Positions 49,003-58,706 of a stretch of 64,000 bases of DNA are shown piece after piece (within the stretch, counting starts at the first letter, position 1; every line of letters starts with the position of its first letter). The notes below the pieces were generated by a model. That model made no database searches, was not told where the DNA came from, and saw only the letters and a list, made by a program, of their open reading frames with translations. This stretch comes from Bacteroidota bacterium. Lineage in GTDB: Bacteria; Bacteroidota; Bacteroidia; Chitinophagales; Chitinophagaceae. The stretch lies in the NCBI GenBank assembly GCA_016868855.1, contig VGFP01000002.1, positions 287,210 to 351,209 on the forward strand, in the 5' to 3' direction. The translations under genes were made by a program, and so were the position numbers.

Positions 49003-49773
49003 ATGGGTCAAAAAACGAATCCAATTGGCAACAGGTTAGGCATCATCCGCGGATGGGAAAGCAACTGGTATGGCAATAAAAAAGATTACGCGAACAAACT
49101 TATTGAGGACAATAAGATCCGCAACTACCTCAATGCCCGTATCAACAAAGGCGGCATTGCCAAGATTGTGATCGAGCGAACACTCAACAAGCTGATCGTT
49201 ACCATCCATACTTCCAAGCCTGGTATCATCATTGGTAAAGGTGGTGGAGAAGTTGACAGGGTGAAAGAAGAGTTGAAGAAACTGACCGGTAAAGAAGATG
49301 TTCAAATCAACATCCTTGAAATCCGTCGCCCTGAGTTGGATGCCAACATTGTTGGAGAAACCATCGCAAAGCAAATTGAAAACCGTATCAATTATAAGCG
49401 TGCCATTAAAATGGCCATTGCTTCTACCATGAGATTGGGTGCTGAAGGCATCAAAATCAAAGTCGGTGGCCGTATTGGAGGTGCCGAGATTGCACGTTCT
49501 GAAGAGATCAAACAAGGACGTGTTCCTTTGCACACTTTCAGAATGGATATTGACTATGCTTCTCTTTTCGCTCAAACCGTTTATGGAAAAATTGGTATCA
49601 AAGTGTGGATCTGTAAGGGTGAAGTATTGGCAAAACGTGATTTGAATCCAAATTTTGTTGGTGGAAAATCTGAGGCAGCTGAAAGAAGAGATGCACGTGG
49701 CGGTGGTAGAGATGATAGAAGAGGCGGTGGAAGAGACGACAGAAGAGGTGGTGGAAGAGATCGCAGAGGATAA
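49003..49773 (+). CDS. rpsC: 30S ribosomal protein S3 with RGG/RDDRR-rich C-terminal repeat tail
   Basis: [29 protein letters not shown]...[26 protein letters not shown]; tail [24 protein letters not shown]. Confidence 0.98.
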   Translation: MGQKTNPIGNRLGIIRGWESNWYGNKKDYANKLIEDNKIRNYLNARINKGGIAKIVIERTLNKLIVTIHTSKPGIIIGKGGGEVDRVKEELKKLTGKEDVQINILEIRRPELDANIVGETIAKQIENRINYKRAIKMAIASTMRLGAEGIKIKVGGRIGGAEIARSEEIKQGRVPLHTFRMDIDYASLFAQTVYGKIGIKVWICKGEVLAKRDLNPNFVGGKSEAAERRDARGGGRDDRRGGGRDDRRGGGRDRRG

Positions 49774-49808
49774 TCAAATTTTAAAAGTATTCATTAAAAT
49801 ACTGTAAC

Positions 49809-50228
49809 ATGTTACAACCGAAAAGAACGAAACACAGGAAAGCGCAGAAAGGAAGAATCCGTGAAGTTGCCAAGCGTGGAACAACATTGGCTTTTGGTTC
49901 ATTTGGACTCAAAGCATTGGAGCCCGTTTGGATGACCAACAGACAAATCGAAGCCGCACGTCAGGCACTCACAAGAGCCATGAAGAGAGAAGGTAATGTT
50001 TGGATTCGCGTATTTCCTGACAAGCCTATCACCCGCAAACCACAGGAAGTGAGAATGGGTAAGGGTAAGGGTAATCCTGAATTCTGGGCTGCAGTTGTTG
50101 AACCAGGAAGAATCATTTTCGAACTGGAAGGTGTGAGCATGCAAATTGCTCAAGAGGCATTGGATCTTGCTGCTGCCAAACTACCTATTAAAACCAAATT
50201 TATCGTGCGCAGAGATTACGCGGCGTAA
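49809..50228 (+). CDS. rplP: 50S ribosomal protein L16
   Basis: [51 protein letters not shown]. Confidence 0.98.
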   Translation: MLQPKRTKHRKAQKGRIREVAKRGTTLAFGSFGLKALEPVWMTNRQIEAARQALTRAMKREGNVWIRVFPDKPITRKPQEVRMGKGKGNPEFWAAVVEPGRIIFELEGVSMQIAQEALDLAAAKLPIKTKFIVRRDYAA

Positions 50229-50251
50229 GCATAACAGATAAACCAAAGGAC

Positions 50252-50458
50252 ATGTCAAAGAAGATTGATTTTTTAAAAAGCATTGCATCGCTGAGTGAAT
50301 CAGATATCAAATCGAAGATTACCGAAGATGAATCTCGTTTGAAGAAATTGAAGTTCGCACACGCGATCACTCCTCTTGAAAATCCAATGAGCATCCGTTC
50401 ATTGAGAAAAGACATTGCGAGACTCAAATCAGCATTGAAAAAAAGAACCCTCGCATAA
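50252..50458 (+). CDS. rpmC: 50S ribosomal protein L29
   Basis: Position between rplP and rpsQ; KFAHAITPLENPMSIRSLRKDIARLKSAL. Confidence 0.95.
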   Translation: MSKKIDFLKSIASLSESDIKSKITEDESRLKKLKFAHAITPLENPMSIRSLRKDIARLKSALKKRTLA

Positions 50459-50515
50459 TCAAGAGAAACATTAAAAACAGATTCCAGTTACAACTGGGAG
50501 ATAAAATGAAAAGAA

Positions 50516-50773
50516 ATGGTTGAAAGAAAACTTCGCAAAACCAAAACAGGGACGGTAAGCAGCGACAAGATGAACAAAACCATCACCGTTGCAGTGGAAA
50601 GAAAGGTGAAGCACCCTATTTATGGAAAGTTCGTTAAGAAGACTACCAAGTTCCATGCACATGATGAAAAGAATGAGGCAAAACCTGGTGATGTTGTAAA
50701 AATTGAAGAAACAAGACCCCTCAGCAAAACAAAGCGCTGGAGACTTGTCGAAATAATTGAGAAAGCAAAATAG
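50516..50773 (+). CDS. rpsQ: 30S ribosomal protein S17
   Basis: [36 protein letters not shown]. Confidence 0.97.
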   Translation: MVERKLRKTKTGTVSSDKMNKTITVAVERKVKHPIYGKFVKKTTKFHAHDEKNEAKPGDVVKIEETRPLSKTKRWRLVEIIEKAK

Positions 50774-50827
50774 TATTAAGCAATATTCGTTCAACTCAAT
50801 GGCGAAAGCCGTTTAAAATAGAAAAAA

Positions 50828-51196
50828 ATGATTCAGCAAGAATCCAGATTGAATGTAGCTGACAACAGTGGCGCGAAAGAGGTTTTGTGTATTCGTGTGT
50901 TGGGTAACAGCGGACAAGACTACGCGAAGATCGGTGATAAGATTGTTGTTACTGTGAAGGATGCCATTCCTGCAGGCGGTATCAAGAAGGGTACAGTTGC
51001 CAAAGCAGTAATCGTAAGAACCAAGAACAAGCTTCGCAGAAAAGATGGCTCTTATATCCGTTTTGATGACAACGCCGTCGTGTTGCTCAATCAAGCAGAT
51101 GAGCTAAGAGGCACCCGTATTTTCGGTCCGGTTGCCCGTGAATTGAGAGACATGGGATACATGAAAATTATTTCACTGGCCCCTGAGGTACTTTAA
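50828..51196 (+). CDS. rplN: 50S ribosomal protein L14
   Basis: [26 protein letters not shown]. Confidence 0.98.
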   Translation: MIQQESRLNVADNSGAKEVLCIRVLGNSGQDYAKIGDKIVVTVKDAIPAGGIKKGTVAKAVIVRTKNKLRRKDGSYIRFDDNAVVLLNQADELRGTRIFGPVARELRDMGYMKIISLAPEVL

Positions 51197-51234
51197 ACCA
51201 ATCAAACAAGCGTATAACGCGAAAAATAAAGACA

Positions 51235-51573
51235 ATGAGCAATAGATTCAAGCCCAAGTTCAACATTAAAAAAGGTGATACAGTTGTAATCATCTCAGGC
51301 GACGACAAGGATCTCAAAAAGCCCCGCAAGGTGCTTGAAGTGTTTCCTGACAAATCCCGTGTGTTGATTGAAGGTGCAAACATCGTGACCCGTCACACAA
51401 AGCCTTCCGCTCAAAACACCCAAGGTGGTTTGATCAAGAAGGAAGCATCTATCCACATCAGCAACGTGATGCTGTGGGATGCGAAGAAAGAATCCGGAAC
51501 AAAAGTGAAAAGAACCAGAGAAAACGGAAAATTGGTAAGAGTATCTAAAAAATCAGGGGAGGTAATTAAATAA
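51235..51573 (+). CDS. rplX: 50S ribosomal protein L24
   Basis: [50 protein letters not shown]. Confidence 0.97.
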   Translation: MSNRFKPKFNIKKGDTVVIISGDDKDLKKPRKVLEVFPDKSRVLIEGANIVTRHTKPSAQNTQGGLIKKEASIHISNVMLWDAKKESGTKVKRTRENGKLVRVSKKSGEVIK

Positions 51574-52142
51574 TGAGTACTGCAACATATACACCCAGAC
51601 TGCAAGCCAAGTACCAAAAAGAAGTGGTACCGGCTTTGATGAAGAAATTTTCATACAGCACTGTCATGCAAGTGCCCAAGCTCACCAAGATCTGTTTGAA
51701 CAGAGGTGTGAATGGTGCCGTGTCTGACAAAAAGCTCATTGATATCGCTTTGGATGAATTGACCATGATCTCCGGACAAAAAGCAGTTGCTACCAAATCC
51801 AAGAAAGATATCTCCAACTTCAAGTTGAGAAAGAGTATGCCCATCGGCGCACGCGTAACATTGCGCGGTGTGAAGATGTTCGAATTCCTCGACAGATTGA
51901 TTGCTGCTTCCCTTCCACGTGTGCGTGACTTCAAAGGGGTGAGTGAAAAATCATTCGATGGCCGCGGAAATTATACCCTGGGCGTAACTGAACAGATCAT
52001 TTTCCCAGAAATTGATATCGATAAGGTTACTAAAATCACCGGCATGGATATCACTTTCGTTACTACGGCACAAACCAATGAAGAAGCATATGAATTGCTG
52101 AAGGAAATGGGTATGCCATTCAAAAACATTAAAAAAGACTAA
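51573..52142 (+). CDS. rplE: 50S ribosomal protein L5
   Basis: [34 protein letters not shown]...[19 protein letters not shown]. Confidence 0.98.
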   Translation: MSTATYTPRLQAKYQKEVVPALMKKFSYSTVMQVPKLTKICLNRGVNGAVSDKKLIDIALDELTMISGQKAVATKSKKDISNFKLRKSMPIGARVTLRGVKMFEFLDRLIAASLPRVRDFKGVSEKSFDGRGNYTLGVTEQIIFPEIDIDKVTKITGMDITFVTTAQTNEEAYELLKEMGMPFKNIKKD

Positions 52143-52152
52143 ACCATAGCAT

Positions 52153-52422
52153 ATGGCAAAAGAATCGGTAAAAGCCAGACAGAGAAAAAGGGAGCAGATG
52201 GTTGCAAAGTTTGCTGAAAAACGTGCGGCATTAAAAGATGCAGGTGAATGGACAGCACTTGACCAACTTCCTAAGAACTCTTCAAAAGTCAGGTTAAAAA
52301 ACAGATGTCAATTGACGGGTCGACCCAAAGGTTATATGAGGTTCTTCGGACTCTCAAGGGTAACATTCCGCGACATGGCATTGGCAGGAAAGATTCCAGG
52401 TGTTAAAAAAGCAAGCTGGTAA
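52153..52422 (+). CDS. rpsN: 30S ribosomal protein S14
   Basis: [28 protein letters not shown]...[27 protein letters not shown]. Confidence 0.98.
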   Translation: MAKESVKARQRKREQMVAKFAEKRAALKDAGEWTALDQLPKNSSKVRLKNRCQLTGRPKGYMRFFGLSRVTFRDMALAGKIPGVKKASW

Positions 52423-52477
52423 TCCAAAAGAATTAACAATTAAACTCAAACCGAAATACTCCCGATAACAAGGGACT

Positions 52478-52485
52478 AAGGAGGG
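52478..52485 (+). promoter_or_regulatory. Strong Shine-Dalgarno sequence of rpsH
   Basis: aaggaggg, 7 nt before ATG 52493. Confidence 0.75.
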
Positions 52486-52492
52486 ACAAAAT

Positions 52493-52891
52493 ATGACAAC
52501 AGATCCAATTGCAGATTTTCTAACAAGGATTAGAAATGCACAAATGGCAGGACACAGAATCGTAGAGATTCCGGCTTCCAACCTGAAGAAGCGCATCACT
52601 GAGATTTTGTACAACCAAGGATACATCTTGAAATACAAATTCGAAGATGATAGCAAACAAGGTGTTATCAAAATCGCTTTGAAGTATGATCCAAGTACCA
52701 AGGAGCCGGCAATCAAAACCATGGAGCGAGTATCTCGTCCGGGTTTGAGACAATACGCAAAACCGCTTGACTTCAAGAGAGTCAAAAACGGTTTGGGTAT
52801 TGCCATTCTTTCAACCTCCAAAGGGGTAATGACCGACAAGGATGCTAAAGCTCAAAATGTTGGTGGTGAAGTACTTTGTCACGTTTATTAA
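52493..52891 (+). CDS. rpsH: 30S ribosomal protein S8
   Basis: MTTDPIADFLTRIRNAQMAGHRIVEIPAS...ISTSKGVMTDKDAKAQNVGGEVLCHVY. Confidence 0.98.
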   Translation: MTTDPIADFLTRIRNAQMAGHRIVEIPASNLKKRITEILYNQGYILKYKFEDDSKQGVIKIALKYDPSTKEPAIKTMERVSRPGLRQYAKPLDFKRVKNGLGIAILSTSKGVMTDKDAKAQNVGGEVLCHVY

Positions 52892-52902
52892 AAAAAACTA
52901 CT

Positions 52903-53457
52903 ATGTCTCGTATAGGTAAAAAAATCATTGAGCTTCCCAAAGGTGTAACCCTTTCAGTAGGGAGTGATAATACCGTGACCGTTAAGGGTCCGAAAGGCGA
53001 ATTGAAGCAGCAAATTGACCGTGACATTACAGTTACTGTCAACGAAAATGTTGTGGAGTTCAAAAGACCAACCGATCAAATCAGACACCGTGCATTGCAT
53101 GGACTCTACAGGGCTTTGGTCAACAACCTTGTGAACGGTGTAACCAACGGATTCAAAAAAGAATTGGAACTGGTGGGTGTGGGTTTCAAAGCCGCCAACC
53201 AAGGAAATGTATTGGATCTTTCATTGGGATATTCTCACAACATCATCTTCGAAGTTCCGAAGGAGTTGAAAGTTTCAACCACCCAAGAAAAAGGTGATAA
53301 CCCGAGAATTTTCTTGGAAGGCATTGACAAGCAATTGCTTGGACAGGTTGCTGCGAAAATCAGAAGCTTGAGAAAACCTGAACCATACAAGGGCAAGGGT
53401 GTGAAATACAAAGATGAATACATCCGTCGCAAGGCAGGTAAAGCAGCTGGTAAATAA
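52903..53457 (+). CDS. rplF: 50S ribosomal protein L6
   Basis: MSRIGKKIIELPKGVTLSVGSDNTVTVKGPKGELKQ...EPYKGKGVKYKDEYIRRKAGKAAGK; start at MSRIGKK. Confidence 0.97.
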   Translation: MSRIGKKIIELPKGVTLSVGSDNTVTVKGPKGELKQQIDRDITVTVNENVVEFKRPTDQIRHRALHGLYRALVNNLVNGVTNGFKKELELVGVGFKAANQGNVLDLSLGYSHNIIFEVPKELKVSTTQEKGDNPRIFLEGIDKQLLGQVAAKIRSLRKPEPYKGKGVKYKDEYIRRKAGKAAGK

Positions 53458-53500
53458 ATAAACTAAACATCCTGGCAGCATCAGGGAAAACTATAATAAG

Positions 53501-53854
53501 ATGAACGTTAAATCATTAAGAAAACAAAGAATCAAATACACCATCCGCAAGAAGGTTGCTGGTTCTGCTCAATCTCCAAGACTCGCTGTTTTTAGAAGCA
53601 ACACCGTTATCTACGCACAGCTGATTGATGATGTCAATGGGACAACTTTGGCTGCGGCTTCTTCAAAGGACAAAGAGATCCTGGCACAAAAAGGAACCAA
53701 GACAGAAAAAAGCAAGTTGGTTGGACAAGCAATCGCTAAAAAAGCAGTTGCACTCGGACTTTCATCTTGTGTATTCGACCGCGGAGGTTTCTTGTACCAT
53801 GGAAGAGTAAAAGCAGTTGCTGAAGGTGCTCGTGAGGGAGGACTTACATTTTAA
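53501..53854 (+). CDS. rplR: 50S ribosomal protein L18
   Basis: [31 protein letters not shown]...[24 protein letters not shown]. Confidence 0.97.
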   Translation: MNVKSLRKQRIKYTIRKKVAGSAQSPRLAVFRSNTVIYAQLIDDVNGTTLAAASSKDKEILAQKGTKTEKSKLVGQAIAKKAVALGLSSCVFDRGGFLYHGRVKAVAEGAREGGLTF

Positions 53855-53875
53855 TTCATTCAAATCAATATTTAG

Positions 53876-54394
53876 ATGTCAAAAGCAAATTACAGCAGAG
53901 TCAAAGCCGGAGACCTTGAGTTAAAGGAGAAAGTAGTATCTATCAACCGTGTTGTGAAAACAACAAAAGGTGGTAGAGCGTTCAGTTTCTCTGCATTGGT
54001 TGTAGTTGGTAATGAGCAAGGTGTAGTTGGACACGGACTCGGAAAAGCAAAAGAAGTACAAGAAGCAATTACCAAAGGAATTGAGGATGCAAAGAAGAAC
54101 CTCATAAAAATTCCTGTTATGAAAGGAACCATTCCGCATGATCAATATGCAAAAGAAGGTGCTGCGAAAGTTTTGATCAAGCCTGCTGCACATGGTACAG
54201 GTGTGATCGCTGGAGGCAGCATGCGCGCTGTATTGGAGAGCGTTGGCATCACAGACGTACTGGCGAAATCACTCGGTTCTGCCAATCCACACAACGTGGT
54301 GAAAGCTACTTTTAAAGCATTGGCTATGCTCCGTGAACCTATCCATGTTTCCAAAACCAGAACAATCGGTTTGAAGAGAGTCTTCAACGGTTAA
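53876..54394 (+). CDS. rpsE: 30S ribosomal protein S5
   Basis: [53 protein letters not shown]. Confidence 0.98.
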   Translation: MSKANYSRVKAGDLELKEKVVSINRVVKTTKGGRAFSFSALVVVGNEQGVVGHGLGKAKEVQEAITKGIEDAKKNLIKIPVMKGTIPHDQYAKEGAAKVLIKPAAHGTGVIAGGSMRAVLESVGITDVLAKSLGSANPHNVVKATFKALAMLREPIHVSKTRTIGLKRVFNG

Positions 54395-54434
54395 TTGAAT
54401 ACATCACTGTTAAAACAAGCCCAAGGGTTTCAAT

Positions 54435-54614
54435 ATGAAAAAGCTTAAGATTACCAAAGTTAAAAGTGTGATTGATCGTCCAGAACGTCAAAAACGCACC
54501 ATGGAGGCACTCGGATTGCGCAAATTGCATGCATCTGTTGAGCTGGAAGCCACTCCCCAAATTCTGGGAATGGTTAAGAAAGTAACGCACTTGGTGAAAG
54601 TAGAAGAACTGTAG
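54435..54614 (+). CDS. rpmD: 50S ribosomal protein L30 (absent from the ORF track because it is 59 aa)
   Basis: Read directly: [59 protein letters not shown]; between rpsE and rplO. Confidence 0.95.
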   Translation: MKKLKITKVKSVIDRPERQKRTMEALGLRKLHASVELEATPQILGMVKKVTHLVKVEEL

Positions 54615-54693
54615 GACAAGTCCCTGTTTGTCTTTATCTTAGAAAACATATACGAGTGGTCTCAGGGAGACTGCGTTGAGTAAAACAAAAAAA

Positions 54694-55143
54694 ATGAAAC
54701 TACACACGTTAAAGCCTGCAGAAGGCGCTACAAAAAGAGAAAAAAGATTGGGTCGCGGTGAAGCTTCCGGTCACGGTGGAACTTCAACGAAAGGTAACAA
54801 AGGTGGACAAAGCCGCGCAGGTTATAAATCCAAGAAGGGTCACGAGGGTGGCCAGATGCCCATTCAGCGCCGTATTCCAAAAGTTGGGTTTAAAAATAGC
54901 AGCAGGGTAGAGTACAAAGTATTCAACCTCGGACAAGTGGAAACCCTTGTTGAAAAATATGGACTATCATCTTTCAGCATGGAAAACTTGTATGTAAATG
55001 GTCTCATCAGCCGTACCGATAAGGTTAAGATTCTCGGCAACGGTGCCATCAGCAAAAAAGTTGATTTTAATGTAAACGCTGTAAGTGAAAAAGCCAAAGC
55101 TGTCATCGAAGCTGCTGGCGGATCTGTTGAAATCATTAAATAA
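54694..55143 (+). CDS. rplO: 50S ribosomal protein L15
   Basis: MKLHTLKPAEGATKREKRLGRGEASGHGGTSTKGNKGGQSRAGYKSKKGHEGGQMPIQRRIPKVGF. Confidence 0.97.
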   Translation: MKLHTLKPAEGATKREKRLGRGEASGHGGTSTKGNKGGQSRAGYKSKKGHEGGQMPIQRRIPKVGFKNSSRVEYKVFNLGQVETLVEKYGLSSFSMENLYVNGLISRTDKVKILGNGAISKKVDFNVNAVSEKAKAVIEAAGGSVEIIK

Positions 55144-55151
55144 TTTTCTCA

Positions 55152-56486
55152 GTGAAAAAATTCATCCAAACACTCAAGAATATTTGGAGCATTGATGAAC
55201 TAAGATCTAAGATCAGCATCACATTGTTGCTCATCCTGGTCTACAGATTCGGTGCACACGTTTCTTTGCCTGGTATTGATCCAAATAAACTTGACCTTGA
55301 GAGTGCCAAAAAAGGCCTCCTGGGTATATTTGATACGTTTGCGGGCGGATCATTTACAAATGCATCCATTTTCGCTTTGGGTATCATGCCTTATATCTCT
55401 GCTTCTATCTTCATGCAATTGCTGACCATTTTCGTTCCTCAAATGCAAAAGATCCAGAAAGAAGGTGATAGCGGAAGAAAGAAGATCAATCAATGGACTC
55501 GTTATATTACTGCACTCGTTACAATGTTTCAGGCAGCAGCATATGTGGCTTACCTGAAAAATGTGAGCAGAGACGCATTGATAGAAGCATACCAGCCTTA
55601 TTTCTGGCTGTCAACCGTTATTGTACTAACAGCAGGAACACTTTTTGTAATGTGGTTGGGTGAGAAAATTCAGGACAAGGGTCTTGGCAACGGAACCTCT
55701 ATCATCATCATGGTAGGTATCCTTGCCCGTCTCCCACAATCATTCATAGGTGAATTGGGTGCTAAACAAACACGCGGTGGCGGTGGTTTGCTTTTGTTCC
55801 TGATTGAAATTGCATTTTTGATTGTTATTGTTCTTGGGCTGATTCTGTTGGTTCAAGGTGTCAGAAAAGTGCCAGTGAGCTATGCAAAACAACTTGTTGG
55901 AAACAGAGCCCTCTCAGGTGCAAGACAGTTTCTGCCGCTGAAAGTGAATGCATCTGGTGTGATGCCCATCATCTTCGCACAGGCAATCATGTTTCTTCCG
56001 ACATTGTTCTCTTTCACCAACTTGGAATCCGGTCAGGGTATTGCCAGAATCTTCAATGATCCAAGCAATATCTGGTACATGACCATTTATGTCATCATGG
56101 TTATTGCTTTCACTTTCTTATATACCGCCCTTATATTCAATCCAAAGCAAATGGCTGATAGCCTGAAGCAAAGCAATGGGTTTATTCCTGGTGTAAAACC
56201 CGGACAACCAACAGCTGATTATATTGGACAGGTAATGGATCGGATTACACTGCCAGGAGCAATTTTCCTTGCAGCCGTCGGTATCCTTCCAGGCATTGCA
56301 CAACAACTGGGAGTTACACAATCCTTTGCATCTTTCTTCGGAGGCACATCATTGTTGATCATGGTTGGTGTTATTCTTGATACATTGCAACAAATCGAAA
56401 CCCATTTGTTGATGAGACAATATGATGGCTTGGTTGCTGGTGGAAGAATTCAAGGAAGACAACCGGTAACAACAAGTTCCATTTAA
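55152..56486 (+). CDS. secY: Preprotein translocase subunit SecY (GTG start)
   Basis: SLPGIDPNKL, FALGIMPYISASIFMQLL, LPLKVNASGVMPIIFAQAIM. Confidence 0.97.
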   Translation: MKKFIQTLKNIWSIDELRSKISITLLLILVYRFGAHVSLPGIDPNKLDLESAKKGLLGIFDTFAGGSFTNASIFALGIMPYISASIFMQLLTIFVPQMQKIQKEGDSGRKKINQWTRYITALVTMFQAAAYVAYLKNVSRDALIEAYQPYFWLSTVIVLTAGTLFVMWLGEKIQDKGLGNGTSIIIMVGILARLPQSFIGELGAKQTRGGGGLLLFLIEIAFLIVIVLGLILLVQGVRKVPVSYAKQLVGNRALSGARQFLPLKVNASGVMPIIFAQAIMFLPTLFSFTNLESGQGIARIFNDPSNIWYMTIYVIMVIAFTFLYTALIFNPKQMADSLKQSNGFIPGVKPGQPTADYIGQVMDRITLPGAIFLAAVGILPGIAQQLGVTQSFASFFGGTSLLIMVGVILDTLQQIETHLLMRQYDGLVAGGRIQGRQPVTTSSI

Positions 56487-56487
56487 A

Positions 56488-57288
56488 ATGATCCGGGTCA
56501 AGACCAACGAAGAAGTTGAGTTGATCCGCGAAAGTGCACTTCTAGTCAGTCGCACCCTAGCTGAAATCGCATCTATTTTAAAGCCGGGTATCACTACTGC
56601 TCAACTTGATAAAAGAGCTGAAGATTTCATTTTATCCAATCAGGCAGTCCCCTCCTTCAAAAATTACAGAGGATATCCTTTCGCTACTTGTATTTCAGTG
56701 AATGATGCCGTAGTGCATGGATTTCCCAATAATAAAGAACTGAAAGAAGGTGACTTGGTTTCTATTGACGTAGGTGTATACAAAAATGGATTCCATGGTG
56801 ATAGCGCCTATACATTTGGATTATTGCCTGTCTTAGAGGAGCATCAATTGCTGATGAAGGTCACCCGTGAATCGTTGTTGTTGGGAATTGAGAAAGCAAT
56901 CAACGGCAACAGGGTTGGCGATATTTCAAACGCTATACAAGAGTATACCGAGCGAAAATATCATTTTGGAGTGGTGAGGGAGCTCGTGGGACACGGTTTG
57001 GGTAAACACTTGCACGAGGATCCGCAAGTACCGAACTATGGTAAAAAAGGTGCTGGTCCCAAGCTCAAAGAAAACATGGTAATCGCCATAGAACCCATGA
57101 TCAATCTGGGTACCAAAGATGTTGTTTATGATGATGATGGATGGACGGTGCGAACAAGAGACGGAAAATTTTCAGTGCATTACGAGCATACCATTTGTAT
57201 TAAAAAGAACAAGGCAGATATTCTCTCCAGTTTCTCAGAAATCATCCTGCAGGAAAAAAACAATGCCTCTTTATTCAGTGATTACTGA
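56488..57288 (+). CDS. map: Type I methionine aminopeptidase
   Basis: CISVNDAVVHGFPNNKELKEGDLVSIDVGVYKNGFHGDSAYTF, VGHGLGKHLHEDPQVPNY, FSVHYEHTICI. Confidence 0.97.
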   Translation: MIRVKTNEEVELIRESALLVSRTLAEIASILKPGITTAQLDKRAEDFILSNQAVPSFKNYRGYPFATCISVNDAVVHGFPNNKELKEGDLVSIDVGVYKNGFHGDSAYTFGLLPVLEEHQLLMKVTRESLLLGIEKAINGNRVGDISNAIQEYTERKYHFGVVRELVGHGLGKHLHEDPQVPNYGKKGAGPKLKENMVIAIEPMINLGTKDVVYDDDGWTVRTRDGKFSVHYEHTICIKKNKADILSSFSEIILQEKNNASLFSDY

Positions 57289-57350
57289 TCTTTCGTAACT
57301 TATCAATTCTCATACTCTTTGCGATTTGGTGAGAGTATGCTTATAGCCAC

Positions 57351-58586
57351 ATGCAAACTCACAGAAAACTGATTGTTATTGGCGGAGGAGCCGCTGGATT
57401 TTTTTGTGCCATCAATGCTGCAAGATTGAATCCTTATCTGGATGTTACAATTGTTGAGAAGTCCGGGAAAGTATTGTCAAAAGTAAAAGTAAGTGGAGGC
57501 GGACGTTGCAATGTTACACATGAGTCGTCTGAAGTCGATGATATGTTGGATGCATACCCAAGGGGAAGACATTTTATGCGCAAAACGCTGCATCAATTCT
57601 CGACAGCTGACACGATTCAATGGTTCAGTGAAAGAGGAGTAGAATTGAAGGTGGAGTCAGATGGCAGGATGTTTCCGGTTTCAAACAATTCACAAACCAT
57701 TGTTGATTGTTTACTGAAAGAGGCAGATCATCGCAACATCAGGATTGTTCACCATAAAGAACTTTCATCCTTCCAAAAGAAGGAAAATGGATTTGAACTG
57801 AGTTTTAAACATAGCGAAGAAAAGATCGAAGGAGTTGATTTTATTTGTATTGCTACAGGAGGATTTCCAAAGTTTGAATCTTTCAGATTTTTGACGGATA
57901 AGGGTTTGGATGTGGAAGCACCCGTTCCATCCTTGTTTACATTTAATATTGCAGACAAGCATTTGCACGCACTCATGGGAGTCTCTTCATCTCAGGCATT
58001 GGTAAAAATTCCTGCATGTAAAATGGAGCAAAGAGGTCCGGTGTTGATTACACACTGGGGACTCAGCGGACCAGCAGTCTTGAAATTGTCATCATATGCT
58101 GCCCGTGATTTGCAAAAACTTGATTATGCTTTTGATGCAGTTGTCAATTGGTGTCCCGATTTCAATGAAAGCAGCATGTTGGAAAAATTGAAAGCTGAGA
58201 AGTCTGCACAAAGGGGAAACATAGGCAATAAAAATATATTCTCTTTGACCACAAGGTTATGGGAATATTTACTGTTCAAATCCGATATTGACCCCGCTTC
58301 CAATTGGCAAGACATCCAACAGAAAAAACTTGTGCTGCTTTCCAAAAATATTTGCAGCGATCAATATCCAGTCCGCGGTAAAACAACATTCAAGGAAGAA
58401 TTTGTTACTGCTGGTGGTGTGAAATTGACAGAGATCGATCCTCTCAGCATGGAGTCGAAAAAAATTCCGGGATTGTTCTTTGCAGGAGAAATCTTAGATG
58501 TTGATGGCATCACAGGAGGCTATAATTTTCAGCATGCCTGGAGCAGCGGGATGGTTGCTGCGCGGAATATTGCTGCACAGATGTAA
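57351..58586 (+). CDS. HI0933/YhiN-like NAD(P)/FAD-dependent oxidoreductase
   Basis: LIVIGGGAAGFFCAINAARLNPYLDVTIVEKSGKVLSKVKVSGGGRCNVTH, FAGEILDVDGITGGYNFQHAWSSGMVAARNIA. Confidence 0.94.
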   Translation: MQTHRKLIVIGGGAAGFFCAINAARLNPYLDVTIVEKSGKVLSKVKVSGGGRCNVTHESSEVDDMLDAYPRGRHFMRKTLHQFSTADTIQWFSERGVELKVESDGRMFPVSNNSQTIVDCLLKEADHRNIRIVHHKELSSFQKKENGFELSFKHSEEKIEGVDFICIATGGFPKFESFRFLTDKGLDVEAPVPSLFTFNIADKHLHALMGVSSSQALVKIPACKMEQRGPVLITHWGLSGPAVLKLSSYAARDLQKLDYAFDAVVNWCPDFNESSMLEKLKAEKSAQRGNIGNKNIFSLTTRLWEYLLFKSDIDPASNWQDIQQKKLVLLSKNICSDQYPVRGKTTFKEEFVTAGGVKLTEIDPLSMESKKIPGLFFAGEILDVDGITGGYNFQHAWSSGMVAARNIAAQM

Positions 58587-58593
58587 TCATGAA

Positions 58594-58704
58594 GTCAACT
58601 GTTAACGGTTAACAGTTGACAGTTGTGGTATTTGAAAAAATGATTATCTTAAGTTTGAATTTTAGTTTTAAATCATGATTAACTGTTAACCGTCAACCGT
58701 CAAC
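58594..58704. repeat. Inverted pair of GTCAACTGTTAAC-type repeat units flanking about 58 bp of AT-rich DNA
   Basis: Perfect palindrome gtcaactgttaac-g-gttaacagttgac (58594-58620) and related ttaactgttaaccgtcaaccgtcaac (58679-58704). Confidence 0.8.
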
Positions 58705-58706
58705 TT

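Noticed and set aside
49036-49575. 179-aa minus-strand ORF inside rpsC
   Set aside because: Antisense to a ribosomal protein gene; shadow frame caused by codon composition.
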